Notes: generated by a model from the letters alone, not told the origin. A stretch of 26,447 nt of DNA from Proteobacteria bacterium HN_bin10 (GCA_002083515.1 LWDN01000039.1:38797-65243); one strand, 5' to 3'; positions 1 to 7,837 are shown, counted from the stretch's first letter. Translations and numbers: made by a program.

Positions 1-1
1 C

Positions 2-1123
2 CTGCAGGTCGAGCATCCGGTTTCGGAAATGATCACCGGTCTCGATCTGGTCGAGCAGATGATCCGCGTCGCTGCCGGCGAGAGGCTGGCGTTCAAGCAG
101 AAGGATCTGAAGATCAAGGGCTGGGCGATCGAGAGCCGCATCTACGCCGAAGACCCGTATCGCAACTTCCTCCCTTCAATCGGGCGCCTGCGCGTCTATC
201 AGGCGCCGGCGGAGGGGAGGACCGGCGACATCACGTTGCGCAACGAAACCGGCGTGCGCGAGGGCGACGAAATTTCGATGTTCTACGATCCGATGATCGC
301 CAAGCTGGTCACGCACGGGCCGACGCGCATCGCCGCCATCGATGCGCAAGCCGCAGCGCTCGACAATTTCCTCATCGACGGCATCGCCGACAACATACCG
401 TTCCTCGGTGCGGTGATGGAGGAGAAGGATTTCCGCAAGGGCGATTTTACCACCGCTTACATCAAGCAGAAATTTCCCGACGGCTTCGATGGCGTGCCGC
501 CGACGGCCGAGCAGCAGGCGTTGCTCATCGCCACCGCCGCGGTGACGCGCTCCTTCACCGCCCGCCGCGCGCGGCAGGTCAGCGGTCAGGTCAATGGCGC
601 CGGCAATGGCTGGCAGCGCGATTGGGTGGTGATCCTCGACAAGGTGCATCATTTGACGCACGTCGACCTCGACGCCGCCGGCGCCGATGTCGTCATCGAC
701 GGTAAGAAACATCGCTTCGATACCGCCACGCGCCCGGGCGCCCGCATCGTCAGCGGCAAGTTCAACGGCAAGCCGTTCGCGGTGAAGATCAAGACGGCGC
801 CCGAGGGCTACACCATGCGCCTGCGCGGCGTCACAGCCCGGGCGCTGGTCGCCACCCCGCGCGGCGCCGATCTCTACAAGAAGATACCGGAGAAGCAGAA
901 GGCGGACACGTCCAAGCTCATCGTCTCGCCGATGCCGGGGCTGGTGATTTCGATCGACGCAAAGCCTGGCCAGGAAGTGAAATCGGGCGAGGGCGTCGCG
1001 GTGGTCGAAGCGATGAAGATGCAGAACATCATCCGCGCCGAGCGCGACGGCGTCATCGCCAAGGTCCACGTCGCCGCCGGCGCGTCGGTGGCGGCGGACG
1101 AGGTGATGATCGAGTTGGCGTAG
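2..1123 (+). CDS. pccA: Acetyl/propionyl-CoA carboxylase alpha subunit (biotin-carboxylase and biotin-carrier chain), 5'-truncated by the window edge
   Basis: The frame is open from base 2 and begins inside a biotin carboxylase domain: the first residues read LQVEHPVSEMITG, the conserved segment near the active site. The biotin carboxylase C-terminal part runs to about codon 160. It is followed by a middle linker domain, as in propionyl-CoA carboxylase alpha chains, and a C-terminal biotinyl domain. The biotin-accepting lysine is in EAMKMQN (codon at 1016-1018), 34 residues before the end, the usual distance. Family knowledge: the protein carboxylates biotin with ATP and bicarbonate and hands it to a beta subunit that carboxylates propionyl-CoA or a related acyl-CoA, in the cytoplasm. 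The N-terminal part lies outside the window. The linker favours propionyl-CoA over 3-methylcrotonyl- or geranyl-CoA carboxylase, but substrate cannot be fixed from sequence alone. The stop is 9 bp from the convergent receptor gene. Confidence 0.93.
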   Translation: MQVEHPVSEMITGLDLVEQMIRVAAGERLAFKQKDLKIKGWAIESRIYAEDPYRNFLPSIGRLRVYQAPAEGRTGDITLRNETGVREGDEISMFYDPMIAKLVTHGPTRIAAIDAQAAALDNFLIDGIADNIPFLGAVMEEKDFRKGDFTTAYIKQKFPDGFDGVPPTAEQQALLIATAAVTRSFTARRARQVSGQVNGAGNGWQRDWVVILDKVHHLTHVDLDAAGADVVIDGKKHRFDTATRPGARIVSGKFNGKPFAVKIKTAPEGYTMRLRGVTARALVATPRGADLYKKIPEKQKADTSKLIVSPMPGLVISIDAKPGQEVKSGEGVAVVEAMKMQNIIRAERDGVIAKVHVAAGASVAADEVMIELA

Positions 1124-1132
1124 AGCTTCGTG

Positions 1133-3298
1133 TCAGAACTCGAAACTGACGCCCGCTTGCCACAGTCGCGGGGCGCCCGGCAGAATTCCGCGGGCGCGAT
1201 CGACGATGTAGAGTTCGTCGGTGACATTTTTCACGGTGACGAAGAAGGTTGTGTCGCCGCCACCCGGGCGGAGATTGGCGGCGAGGTTGAGAATAGTCGC
1301 GTCCTCGATCAGACCGCGCTGGCCATTGGCGATCGGCGCCATTGTGTTGAGATCGTCGGTGAACATCTCGCCCGTGTGCTGCACTTCCGCTTCGAGTTGC
1401 AGCCACTCGCCGCGTTCATAGCCGATCGCCAGCGAGCCCAGCCATTCCGGTGCATAGGGCAAGCGATTGCCGCTGACGGACACGGCGCCGAAGCCGGCTA
1501 TGTTGGAGAAGCGCGTTCCGGTGAACTCGGCTTCGCCTACCCAGGTCAGCGCCGTGCGCAGATAGACATCGTCGTCCTGCATCAGCCCCATGTCGCGCAG
1601 CGAGAGGCGCGCGCTGGCCTCAGCGCCGGTGTGACGGGTTTCGCCGGCGCTGGTGAGAGTGGCGCCGACGCCGCCGGCGACCGAAGCCGGGACGATCTGA
1701 TTGGAGAAATCCATGTGGAAGGCGGTGACATCGAGATGGAGGCCCGGGCGCACCTCGCCGCGCAGACCAAGCTCCCAATTCACGCTCTCTTCGGCGCCGA
1801 GATCGACGGTTCCGCCGCTATTGGTGACGATGTCCTCGACGCGCGGGGGAGAAAAGCCGCGATGCACGCCGGCGTAGATCACCACGTCGTCGGAGAGCTC
1901 GAAGGTCAGGCCAAGGCCTGGAATGATTTCGGTGAGATCGGTCGAGCCGCTTGCGCCGGTCAAGCGATTGGTGCGTTCGAACGCGATCGACTCCACGCGG
2001 ACGCCAGGGCTCAGTTGCAGACGGCCGAAATCGAGGTTGGCGAGCACGAAGCCGGACCACGCATCGACGCTGCGCACATTGTTTTCCGGCGTGCCGCCAT
2101 TGACGGACACCCCCGGCGTGCGGCCGGTGGGCGTGTCGGCGTTGATCTGCAGCCGGCTCTGCCGCTCCGTGTGCCAGCGCGCGCCGGCTTCGATTTCGGC
2201 GTCGGCGCCCAAGACGCGCGTGTCCCAGTTCAACCGGGTTTCGATGCCGTACTGATTATATTCGCGCAGCCGGCCCTCGGTTCCGCAGGTTGTGCTGAGA
2301 TTGGCCATGCCCGCGCATGCCGGATCGGAGGCGTCGTTCGGCCGCTGCGCCGAGTTGGAGGACTGGCGCCACCAATCGCGATTGAAATAGAGCGCGTAGA
2401 CCGAAGTGGTGAGCGATAGCGTCGGCGAGACTTCCCAGCCGTGGGTCAGCGCGCCGGTGTAGCGCTGGGTCTCGAAGCGGTCGTTCGGAAACGGATTGCC
2501 GAACGGGTTTGCAGCGAATTCCGCTTCGGTCAGCCCCGAGTAGGAAACCTGACTGTTCTCGCGATTGACCGCAAAGCGCGCGACCAGTTCGTGTCCTGGC
2601 GCCAAAGTGCGTTCCGCGCGCAGGCTGTAATCGGCGAATTCGAGATCGTGATTGTCGCGAACGCCGTCGAATTGTGTGGTGCTGGCGTGCCCGAGCCAAC
2701 GCACGCCGAGCGCTTCGCCGCCGAGTGAGGCCGCGATCTCGCCATAGCCCAGGTCGCCGCCGGCGACGAACAGGCTGCCGCCGAATTCAGTCGGCGCATC
2801 GGGCGAAATGTAGTTCACGACGCCGCCGACGGTGTGGGGCCCGAAGCGGATTTGGCTGGCGCCTTTCAGCACTTCGATACGCTCGAAACGGCGCAGCGGC
2901 GGGTGCGAGTAGGTGGCGTTGTCGCCGTACGGGCCGTACGTGAGCGGAAGGCCGTCTTCCAGCAACAGCGTTTCGCTGGAGCGCGTCGGCGCCAACCCGC
3001 GGATGCCGATATTGGGGCGAAGGCCCAAGCCTTCTTCATCGCGGGGAAATACGCCGGCGGCTTGGCGCAGCGCCTCGTTGACGGTGAACACGCGCGAGCG
3101 TTCGAGGTCCTCGCTCTCGATGGTGGCGCCTGAGCCCGGGATATGGAGCAGGTCTTCGCGGGCGCCGATAACGACGATTTCGGCCTCTTCATAGAATTCG
3201 CCCGCGCCCTCGGCGTTGGCGGGAACCGGCGCCAGCAACGCGAACGCCGTGCCCAACAAAAAGGTCTTGCGAATCTGCTTGTTGTTCCGGCGCGCCAT
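1133..3298 (-). CDS. TonB-dependent outer-membrane receptor, FecA-like (ferric siderophore or ferric citrate uptake)
   Basis: The protein has 721 residues from the ATG at 3298. I chose this start over an upstream in-frame one because it follows a purine-rich GGGAAACGAGAG and opens a signal peptide ending PANA. A TonB-box-like EIVVIG is followed directly by the plug domain, with no STN signalling domain, so a FecI/FecR-type surface signalling role is unlikely. The plug has the FecA-like pattern RSSETLLLEDGLPLTYGPYG and then RIEVLKGASQIRFGPHTVGG. The 22-strand barrel ends with an aromatic C-terminus (GVSFEF), as expected for outer-membrane insertion. Family knowledge: such receptors import ferric chelates using TonB energy. 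A palindrome resembling a Fur operator lies 48 bp upstream, supporting iron repression. The ligand is not identifiable; no siderophore synthesis or permease genes lie nearby. Confidence 0.92.
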   Translation of the reverse strand: MARRNNKQIRKTFLLGTAFALLAPVPANAEGAGEFYEEAEIVVIGAREDLLHIPGSGATIESEDLERSRVFTVNEALRQAAGVFPRDEEGLGLRPNIGIRGLAPTRSSETLLLEDGLPLTYGPYGDNATYSHPPLRRFERIEVLKGASQIRFGPHTVGGVVNYISPDAPTEFGGSLFVAGGDLGYGEIAASLGGEALGVRWLGHASTTQFDGVRDNHDLEFADYSLRAERTLAPGHELVARFAVNRENSQVSYSGLTEAEFAANPFGNPFPNDRFETQRYTGALTHGWEVSPTLSLTTSVYALYFNRDWWRQSSNSAQRPNDASDPACAGMANLSTTCGTEGRLREYNQYGIETRLNWDTRVLGADAEIEAGARWHTERQSRLQINADTPTGRTPGVSVNGGTPENNVRSVDAWSGFVLANLDFGRLQLSPGVRVESIAFERTNRLTGASGSTDLTEIIPGLGLTFELSDDVVIYAGVHRGFSPPRVEDIVTNSGGTVDLGAEESVNWELGLRGEVRPGLHLDVTAFHMDFSNQIVPASVAGGVGATLTSAGETRHTGAEASARLSLRDMGLMQDDDVYLRTALTWVGEAEFTGTRFSNIAGFGAVSVSGNRLPYAPEWLGSLAIGYERGEWLQLEAEVQHTGEMFTDDLNTMAPIANGQRGLIEDATILNLAANLRPGGGDTTFFVTVKNVTDELYIVDRARGILPGAPRLWQAGVSFEF

Positions 3299-3345
3299 CT
3301 CTCGTTTCCCACCTTCGTGCATGAGGGAAGGCGTCGGTAGATTAG

Positions 3346-3362
3346 TTGCGAACGACTCGCAA
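3346..3362. promoter_or_regulatory. Candidate Fur-type operator upstream of the TonB receptor
   Basis: The 17-bp perfect palindrome TTGCGAACGACTCGCAA has half-sites TTGCGA and TCGCAA around 5 bp. Its inner 15 bp fit the 7-1-7 geometry of Fur boxes. On the minus strand a TAATCT -10-like hexamer follows it and a TTGCAC -35-like hexamer precedes it at about 18 bp, so a bound repressor would block the promoter. The same half-sites recur at 9381-9397. Binding by Fur is inferred. Confidence 0.62.
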
Positions 3363-3387
3363 GTGCAAATAAGTCGCAGCGGGACCC

Positions 3388-3462
3388 ACAGCATCGTGCG
3401 TCAAACGCGACCCGACGGGTGGGGGCGGACGCTTGTCGCGTTTGACGCACATAAGATGCTGT
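3388..3462 (-). repeat. Bulged inverted-repeat element A (TTAT-bulge hairpin)
   Basis: Inner arms of 16 bp (3396-3411 and 3435-3450) are perfectly complementary around a 23-nt loop. Outer arms of 8 bp (3388-3395 and 3455-3462) are also perfect. One arm alone carries 4 extra bases, ATAA at 3451-3454 (TTAT on the minus strand). The C-rich loop contains CCGCCCCCA on the minus strand. There is no T-run, so it is not a classical terminator. It lies between the receptor operator and element B. Confidence 0.8.
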
Positions 3463-3477
3463 AGGACCCGGGGGCTT

Positions 3478-3553
3478 TAGCGCAGCTTATGGACTTGAAA
3501 TCGGGAACAGAGCCCGCCCCCAAGACGACCCCGATTTCAAGTCCGCTGCGCTA
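3478..3553 (+). repeat. Bulged inverted-repeat element B (TTAT-bulge hairpin), overlapping the stop codon of the hydrolase gene
   Basis: Perfect 15-bp inner arms (3491-3505 and 3530-3544) enclose a 24-nt loop. Perfect 9-bp outer arms (3478-3486 and 3545-3553) lie outside them. A single unpaired TTAT (3487-3490) interrupts the left side only. The loop contains CCGCCCCCA, as in element A, while the stems are different sequences. The last three bases (3551-3553) are the stop codon of the minus-strand hydrolase, so the repeat supplies that gene's end. Confidence 0.82.
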
Positions 3554-4693
3554 GTATTGGCAGGGCTGGACCCGGGTCAGGCAGTCCTCGCAGGCCTGGT
3601 TCCGCCAGGCGGGGGCGCCCGCCAACATGGCGGCCAGCCACTCGGCCAGCGGCGCGCCGGCGCTGCGCTCGGTGTAGAAACGCGGCGTCCGCAGGATCGA
3701 GTGGGTTTCGCCGGCGGCGACGTAGGACCGGAAGTTGCCGGCGCCTTGGCGGCGATGCAGCGCCTCCGTCATCGCGTTCGTCCAGGTGGCGCAGGCGTTC
3801 TCGGCGCCCATCAGCGCATAAAAGCTCGACTGGGTGATGTCGTGCGTCGTTGTGTATTGCGCGAAGCGATCTTCGGGGAAGCGCGCGGCGAGCAACGCCA
3901 CGAGATCGGTGTCGGGCGTAATCGCCGCATTGCGCGGCAACAATCCGCGCGGCGCGGCGAAACGCCAGCTGCGTTCGCGCTGATCCAGAAACGCTTGGGT
4001 GGTGACGCCTTGCCCGGCGTCTCCGAACATCATCGTGCGCGCGTCCGGATAGGCTTGGCGAATGCGCGTGTAATGGGTTGCTGCGCCATAGGCGCCGGCG
4101 CTCGATCCAGCGACCAGCAAACGTTCCGGTTCCGCGAGACTGTCCTTCATCCAGCGCAGCACGGCGCGGAAATTGTCGGCGCCGCGATGCTCGATCGTGT
4201 AGGCCTCGCCCGTGTCGGGATCGGTGTAGTGGGCCGTGTTCGAGCCGGAGTGCACGTCGCCCGTGCAATAGGGGACGTAGACGAAACTCCAGTCGCGAAC
4301 CGGGTTGCGCGGATTGCCAAGATCGAAGATGCCGCTGAAGCGGTTGGGGTTGTCGCTGTCGATCAGCTCCGCCTTGTAGAAGCCGTCGTCGTCGCGCGCC
4401 GCGTGGCGGAGACGGGGAATGGCGCAGGTGACGTCGTCCCAGCAGGCGCCGCCGCCATCGAAGAAGATCACGAGGCCGTCCGAAGCGCCGCGCCGGAACC
4501 AGAAGCGATAAGCGGGGTCGGCGCCGCGCGCCTGCGAACAGGTCGGCGTGAACTCACGCCCGCCGATGCGGATGGCTTGCGGCGTGACTTGGCGCCATTC
4601 GCTCGCGGTTTCCGCCGGTGCGTCCGCGGCGTTCGCCGCACCCGAGAGTGTCAGCGCCGCCAGCGCAGCCAAGACCTTCAAACGCAAACTCAC
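3551..4693 (-). CDS. Secreted pectinacetylesterase-family serine hydrolase
   Basis: The protein has 380 residues from a GTG start and a clear signal peptide ending SGAANA. Three motifs match the pectinacetylesterase/Notum-like alpha/beta-hydrolase family: FFDGGGACWDD (about residues 77-87, oxyanion region), YCTGDVHSGS (about 142-151) and the nucleophile elbow GSSAGAYG with Ser198. A later GDAGQG and ETHSI supply likely catalytic Asp and His. The family removes acetyl or acyl esters from polysaccharides or other substrates; bacterial members are often poorly characterised, so the substrate here is unknown. The pre-start region lacks a strong ribosome-binding site and there is no nearby ATG. 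The stop codon lies within palindromic element B. No pectin lyase or sugar uptake genes are adjacent, so a pectin role is not supported by context. Confidence 0.8.
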   Translation of the reverse strand: MSLRLKVLAALAALTLSGAANAADAPAETASEWRQVTPQAIRIGGREFTPTCSQARGADPAYRFWFRRGASDGLVIFFDGGGACWDDVTCAIPRLRHAARDDDGFYKAELIDSDNPNRFSGIFDLGNPRNPVRDWSFVYVPYCTGDVHSGSNTAHYTDPDTGEAYTIEHRGADNFRAVLRWMKDSLAEPERLLVAGSSAGAYGAATHYTRIRQAYPDARTMMFGDAGQGVTTQAFLDQRERSWRFAAPRGLLPRNAAITPDTDLVALLAARFPEDRFAQYTTTHDITQSSFYALMGAENACATWTNAMTEALHRRQGAGNFRSYVAAGETHSILRTPRFYTERSAGAPLAEWLAAMLAGAPAWRNQACEDCLTRVQPCQY

Positions 4694-4785
4694 CCCCGAA
4701 GCCAGTTCGAGGGCGTCATTTCAGTGTGCGATTGCGGCAAGCGCGAGACCAATCCGCCGCCATTGTTTGATCGTTCGAAACGCAG

Positions 4786-4817
4786 CTGGCCGGAAGCGGG
4801 GGAGCGCCTCCGGCCAG
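4786..4817 (-). terminator. Hairpin downstream of the DUF6249-like gene
   Basis: CTGGCCGGA (4786-4794) pairs perfectly with TCCGGCCAG (4809-4817) around a 14-nt loop, 25 bp past the end of the minus-strand gene that stops at 4842. No T-run follows on either strand, so termination is plausible but unproven. Confidence 0.45.
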
Positions 4818-4841
4818 TCACACACATCGCCATGCGGGGAA

Positions 4842-5240
4842 TTACGAGGCGCGCCGCTTCGAGGCGTAGTCGATGATCGAGAGCAGCAGGAAGGCGACGC
4901 CGACCGAGCCCAGGATGACGGCGGGGATCCACATGCCGTGGCGGGCCTCGCCGCCGGGATCGAAGCCGTCCATCAGATAGCCGGCGGTCACGAAGCCGCC
5001 CGCCAGCGCCAGCAGCACCACCGCATTGCCCAACGTCTTGCGGGCGCGATTGCCTTCTTCAAGCATGCTCTGCGTAAGCTGCTGAACCAGCGTCGGGTCG
5101 ATGTTCTGGCCGCGCGCCAGCGCCTGGGAGACCAAATCGTGGGCGGAACGCTTGGTGCGCTCCTTGGCCAAGGTCGGCACCAAGATGATCGCCGCCAGAA
5201 ATCCAAAAAACACAAACGGAACAAAAATGTCGGCGTCCAT
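4842..5240 (-). CDS. Small membrane protein, DUF6249-like
   Basis: The protein has 132 residues. The start at 5240 was chosen because GGAG lies 8-9 bp upstream, and a longer open frame would add a non-hydrophobic, arginine-rich N-terminus and run into the histidine kinase gene. An N-terminal membrane segment (about residues 4-20) is followed by a charged region (KERTKRSAHDLVSQALARGQ). Two further hydrophobic segments (about 70-90 and 104-122) precede a basic tail. The pattern resembles DUF6249 proteins, which are often found near ECF sigma factors in alphaproteobacteria. No function is known and none can be read from the sequence. It lies 79 bp downstream of the kinase gene on the same strand, so it may be cotranscribed with it. 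Confidence 0.7.
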   Translation of the reverse strand: MDADIFVPFVFFGFLAAIILVPTLAKERTKRSAHDLVSQALARGQNIDPTLVQQLTQSMLEEGNRARKTLGNAVVLLALAGGFVTAGYLMDGFDPGGEARHGMWIPAVILGSVGVAFLLLSIIDYASKRRAS

Positions 5241-5319
5241 CGCGTCAGCTCCATAGCCGGGGCGTTTGCCCCATTGCCGACACAGATGCCGGGGGCGAGG
5301 GCTTTGGACGCAGGCGAGA

Positions 5320-6654
5320 TCAGGAAATCGTGCGCGGCTCGGTTCCGGCGTCGATCCACAGGGTGAAGGTCGAGCCAGCGCCCTGCGTGCTTTGGCAGCT
5401 GACATCGCCGCCCATCAGCCGGGCTAGGCGGCGCACCAGCGCGAGCCCAAGCCCCGCCCCCTCGGCGGTTCGCGCCGCGCCGATGTCGGCCTGAACGAAG
5501 GGCTCGAAGATGCGGGCTTGATCGGCCGCGGCGATGCCGATGCCGGAATCCGCGACCGTGAACACCAGGTGTTGGCGCCCGTCCCTGTTTTCGCGGGCGG
5601 CGCTGACCGTCACGGCGCCGTTGCGCGTAAACTTGGCGGCGTTGGCGACAAGCTGAAACACAGCCTGATAGAGACGCCCATGATCGATCTCCGCGTCGCC
5701 CAGCGCCGACCCGTCGCCAATGATCAGCGTGTTGTTGCCCGCTGCGACGAGCGGCGCGGCCGCTTCGCGCAATTGCTCAAGAATGGCCGAGACGGCGCCA
5801 TGCTCAGACTGAAGCTCGATGCCGCCGGTCTCCAGTTTCGACAGGTCGAGAATGACGTCGATGACGCCAAGGAGCTGGCGGGCGGCAATCCGGATCTTGC
5901 CGGCGTCCTCCGCCATCGGTTTGCCTTCGGCCTCTTCTTCGATCAGCTCGGCATAGCCGATCACGGCGTTGAGCGGCGTGCGCAGCTCGTGACTCATCGT
6001 CGCCAGGAACTGCGACTTGGCGGCGTTGGCTTGCTCGGCGGCGAGGCGCGCAGCTTCGTGTTTGGCGATGTTCTCCATCAAGGCGTGGCGATCGAAGCCG
6101 AACATGCCGGCGGCCAGCATCAGGGCGCCCAGCGCCGCGATCCCGATCGCACTTTCAGTGCTCACGCCCGTCGTGGCGAAAGGCGCGCCGATCGCCATCG
6201 CCGAGAGCGGGATCGCACCTGAGAGCAGCAGCCAGCGGTTGGTCGACGCGTATACGAACAGATGGTTCGCCGCGCCGCACAGCCATGCCGTCGCCACCAC
6301 CATGCAGGCCGGATCGCCCGTGGTCCAGATGGCGGCGGGATAGGATGTGTACAGGAGCGAGCCGATGAAGTTGATCGTTGCGAACCAGCGAAACCCTTCG
6401 TGCTGGGATCGCTGCGCCGCGGGCAGCGCCAAGATGTTTTCGAGCGCGGGCCGAAGCGCCAAGTCCCAGCCCACGATCGCGATCAGCCACGCAATGCCCA
6501 TCCACACAGGCAAGGCGCCCAGAGACAGCGCAACGACAAAGGCGCTGAAGCCGACCCGCGGCCAGGTCGCGCGGCCAACGTTCTTGGCCACCTGCTCGAC
6601 CGTCTGTGAGCCGAAATGCGCGGAGCGCCCGAGCGAGAGAGAATCATATCCCAT
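5320..6654 (-). CDS. Membrane-bound sensor histidine kinase
   Basis: The protein has 444 residues. About five to six hydrophobic segments fill residues 35-185 and form the sensor part, with no PAS or HAMP domain apparent. The transmitter has an H-box FLATMSHELRTPLNAVIGY with the phospho-acceptor His222. It also has an N-box QLVANAAKFT, a G1 box DSGIGI, an F-box FEPFVQAD and a G2 box GAGLGLAL. All key residues are present, so it should autophosphorylate from ATP. It has no receiver domain and no response regulator gene is adjacent, making it an orphan whose partner is elsewhere. lipB ends 47 bp upstream on the same strand, so readthrough is possible, though no functional link is evident. The signal sensed is unknown. 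Confidence 0.92.
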   Translation of the reverse strand: MGYDSLSLGRSAHFGSQTVEQVAKNVGRATWPRVGFSAFVVALSLGALPVWMGIAWLIAIVGWDLALRPALENILALPAAQRSQHEGFRWFATINFIGSLLYTSYPAAIWTTGDPACMVVATAWLCGAANHLFVYASTNRWLLLSGAIPLSAMAIGAPFATTGVSTESAIGIAALGALMLAAGMFGFDRHALMENIAKHEAARLAAEQANAAKSQFLATMSHELRTPLNAVIGYAELIEEEAEGKPMAEDAGKIRIAARQLLGVIDVILDLSKLETGGIELQSEHGAVSAILEQLREAAAPLVAAGNNTLIIGDGSALGDAEIDHGRLYQAVFQLVANAAKFTRNGAVTVSAARENRDGRQHLVFTVADSGIGIAAADQARIFEPFVQADIGAARTAEGAGLGLALVRRLARLMGGDVSCQSTQGAGSTFTLWIDAGTEPRTIS

Positions 6655-6701
6655 CGAACCGAGCCTAGCCGGTGTAGTGCGCCGCGTATTGTGCGTGCTG
6701 T

Positions 6702-7367
6702 CTAGGCCGGCGGAGCGGCGGACGCCGTTGGTCCGAACACGCTCTCGAACGACGCGCGCAGCGCCGCATCGGCGTCATGCATGGTCACCGGCAGGCCGAG
6801 GTCCACCAAGCTGGTGACGCCGTATTGCGGTCCCGAAATGCCGCAGGGCGTGATCCCGGAGAAGTGTTCCAGGTCCGGCTCGACGTTGAAGGCGATGCCG
6901 TGGAAGCTGACCCATTTGCGCAGGCGCACGCCGATGGCGGCGATCTTGTCCTCGCGCGCCCAGCCTGGGCCTTTGCGCTCGACCCACACGCCGACCCGTC
7001 CGGCGCGCACTTCGCCCTTCACGTTGAACCGCTGCAGCGCGCCGATGATCCAGCGCTCCAGGTCGGCGACGAATTTGGTGACGTCGCGGCCGCGCGTGCG
7101 CAAATCGAGCATGACATAGGCCACGCGCTGACCGGGGCCATGATAGGTGAACTGGCCGCCGCGCCCGGTGCGGTAGACGGGAAAGCGGTCGGGCGCGAGC
7201 AGGTCGGCTTCTTTGGCGCTGACGCCGGCAGTGTAGAGCGGAGGATGTTCCAACAGCCAAACGAGCTCGCCGGCTTCGCCGGCGGCGATGGCATTGGCGC
7301 GCGCCTCCATCGCCGCGACCGCCGTCTCGTAATCCGTAAAACCCGGAGACACCGCCCATCCGATCAT
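6702..7367 (-). CDS. lipB: Octanoyl-[acyl-carrier-protein]:protein octanoyltransferase LipB
   Basis: The protein has 221 residues from the ATG at 7367, which has GAGGT 9 bp upstream. A TTG six codons earlier is the alternative start. Diagnostic LipB segments are RTGRGGQFTYHGPGQ (about residues 66-80), KIAAIGVRLRKWVSFHGIAFNV with the catalytic Lys at about 141, and ITPCGISG with the catalytic Cys at about 175. The enzyme moves octanoate from acyl-carrier protein to the lipoyl domains of 2-oxoacid dehydrogenases and the glycine cleavage H protein, the first step of lipoate synthesis in the cytoplasm. lipA is not in the window. The gene diverges from the fliN-like gene with about 60 bp between the starts. 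Confidence 0.96.
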   Translation of the reverse strand: MIGWAVSPGFTDYETAVAAMEARANAIAAGEAGELVWLLEHPPLYTAGVSAKEADLLAPDRFPVYRTGRGGQFTYHGPGQRVAYVMLDLRTRGRDVTKFVADLERWIIGALQRFNVKGEVRAGRVGVWVERKGPGWAREDKIAAIGVRLRKWVSFHGIAFNVEPDLEHFSGITPCGISGPQYGVTSLVDLGLPVTMHDADAALRASFESVFGPTASAAPPA

Positions 7368-7428
7368 GTGTTCACGACCTCGCAACCCTTTCCGGTTGGA
7401 CTAGAGCAGAATCAGATAGGGCCGTCGC

Positions 7429-7686
7429 GTGCCGGGAAAAAGTCAGGTCCATAATGTCGACATCGAGCTCTCGGTGGTGCTGGGGCGGTGCTCCATGCCC
7501 ATGCAGCAGCTGCTGCGCATGGGCCGGGGGGCGGTCATCCCCCTCGACACCAACGAGACCGACGAACTCTGGATCCTGGCCGGCGGCCACCCGATCGCCC
7601 GCGGCGAGATCACCATCCAGGGCGATCGGCTGTGCATTACCGTGACCGAGCCCGCCGACGTGCACGAATTCAACGCGGCGGCGTGA
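7429..7686 (+). CDS. FliN-like flagellar motor switch / SpoA-domain protein
   Basis: The protein has 85 residues from a GTG start, with AGGG about 7 bp upstream. Almost the whole protein is one SpoA (FliN C-terminal) domain: VDIELSVVLGRCSMPMQQLLRMGRGAVIPL, then ARGEITIQGDRLCITVTE. Family knowledge: FliN forms the C-ring of the flagellar switch with FliM and FliG and helps export. This copy lacks the N-terminal extension of many FliN proteins, and no other flagellar gene is in the window, so it is an orphan. It may be the true motor FliN in a dispersed flagellar set, a second copy, or a SpoA protein recruited elsewhere. The divergent neighbour lipB offers no functional clue. Confidence 0.85.
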   Translation: MPGKSQVHNVDIELSVVLGRCSMPMQQLLRMGRGAVIPLDTNETDELWILAGGHPIARGEITIQGDRLCITVTEPADVHEFNAAA

Positions 7687-7752
7687 GGCGGGAGGGGACT
7701 GGCGGCCCTTGTTCGTTGCGGGCCTGTCTGGTAACCCCGCGCCCCTGGAAAT

Positions 7753-7837
7753 GCGCTCGTGGCGGAATTGGTAGACGCACTGCCTTGAGGTGGCAGCGAG
7801 TAAAATCGTGGAGGTTCGAGTCCTCTCGAGCGCACCA
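7753..7837 (+). tRNA. tRNA-Leu, anticodon GAG
   Basis: The 85-nt gene includes an encoded CCA end (7835-7837). The acceptor stem GCGCTCG pairs with CGAGCGC. The anticodon stem CTGCC/GGCAG encloses the loop TTGAGGT with anticodon GAG at 7787-7789, reading CUC and CUU. A long variable arm and the T-loop GGTTCGAGTCC are present, as expected for a class II leucine tRNA. A palindromic repeat begins at the CCA end. I see no integrase gene or duplicated 3' end, so there is no evidence for an integrated element here. Confidence 0.97.

Noticed and set aside
1130..2419. 429-codon open frame on the plus strand opposite the TonB receptor
   Set aside because: It lies entirely antisense to a clear receptor gene and has the Arg/Ala/Gly/Glu composition expected of GC-rich shadow frames; no domain is recognisable.
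3388..3553. Integron attC sites as explanation for the two bulged hairpins
   Set aside because: The attC core consensus (GTTRRRY and its complement) is absent at the arm ends and there is no integrase gene or cassette array.
6663..6707. GCCTAG/CTAGGC pair between lipB and the kinase gene as a terminator
   Set aside because: Six-base arms separated by 33 bp make a weak structure with no T-run.
7733..7760. GTAACC upstream of tRNA-Leu as another SigF promoter
   Set aside because: No CGAA/CGTC-like -10 occurs at the right spacing (the sequence there is CGCT) and a stress promoter for a tRNA is unlikely.
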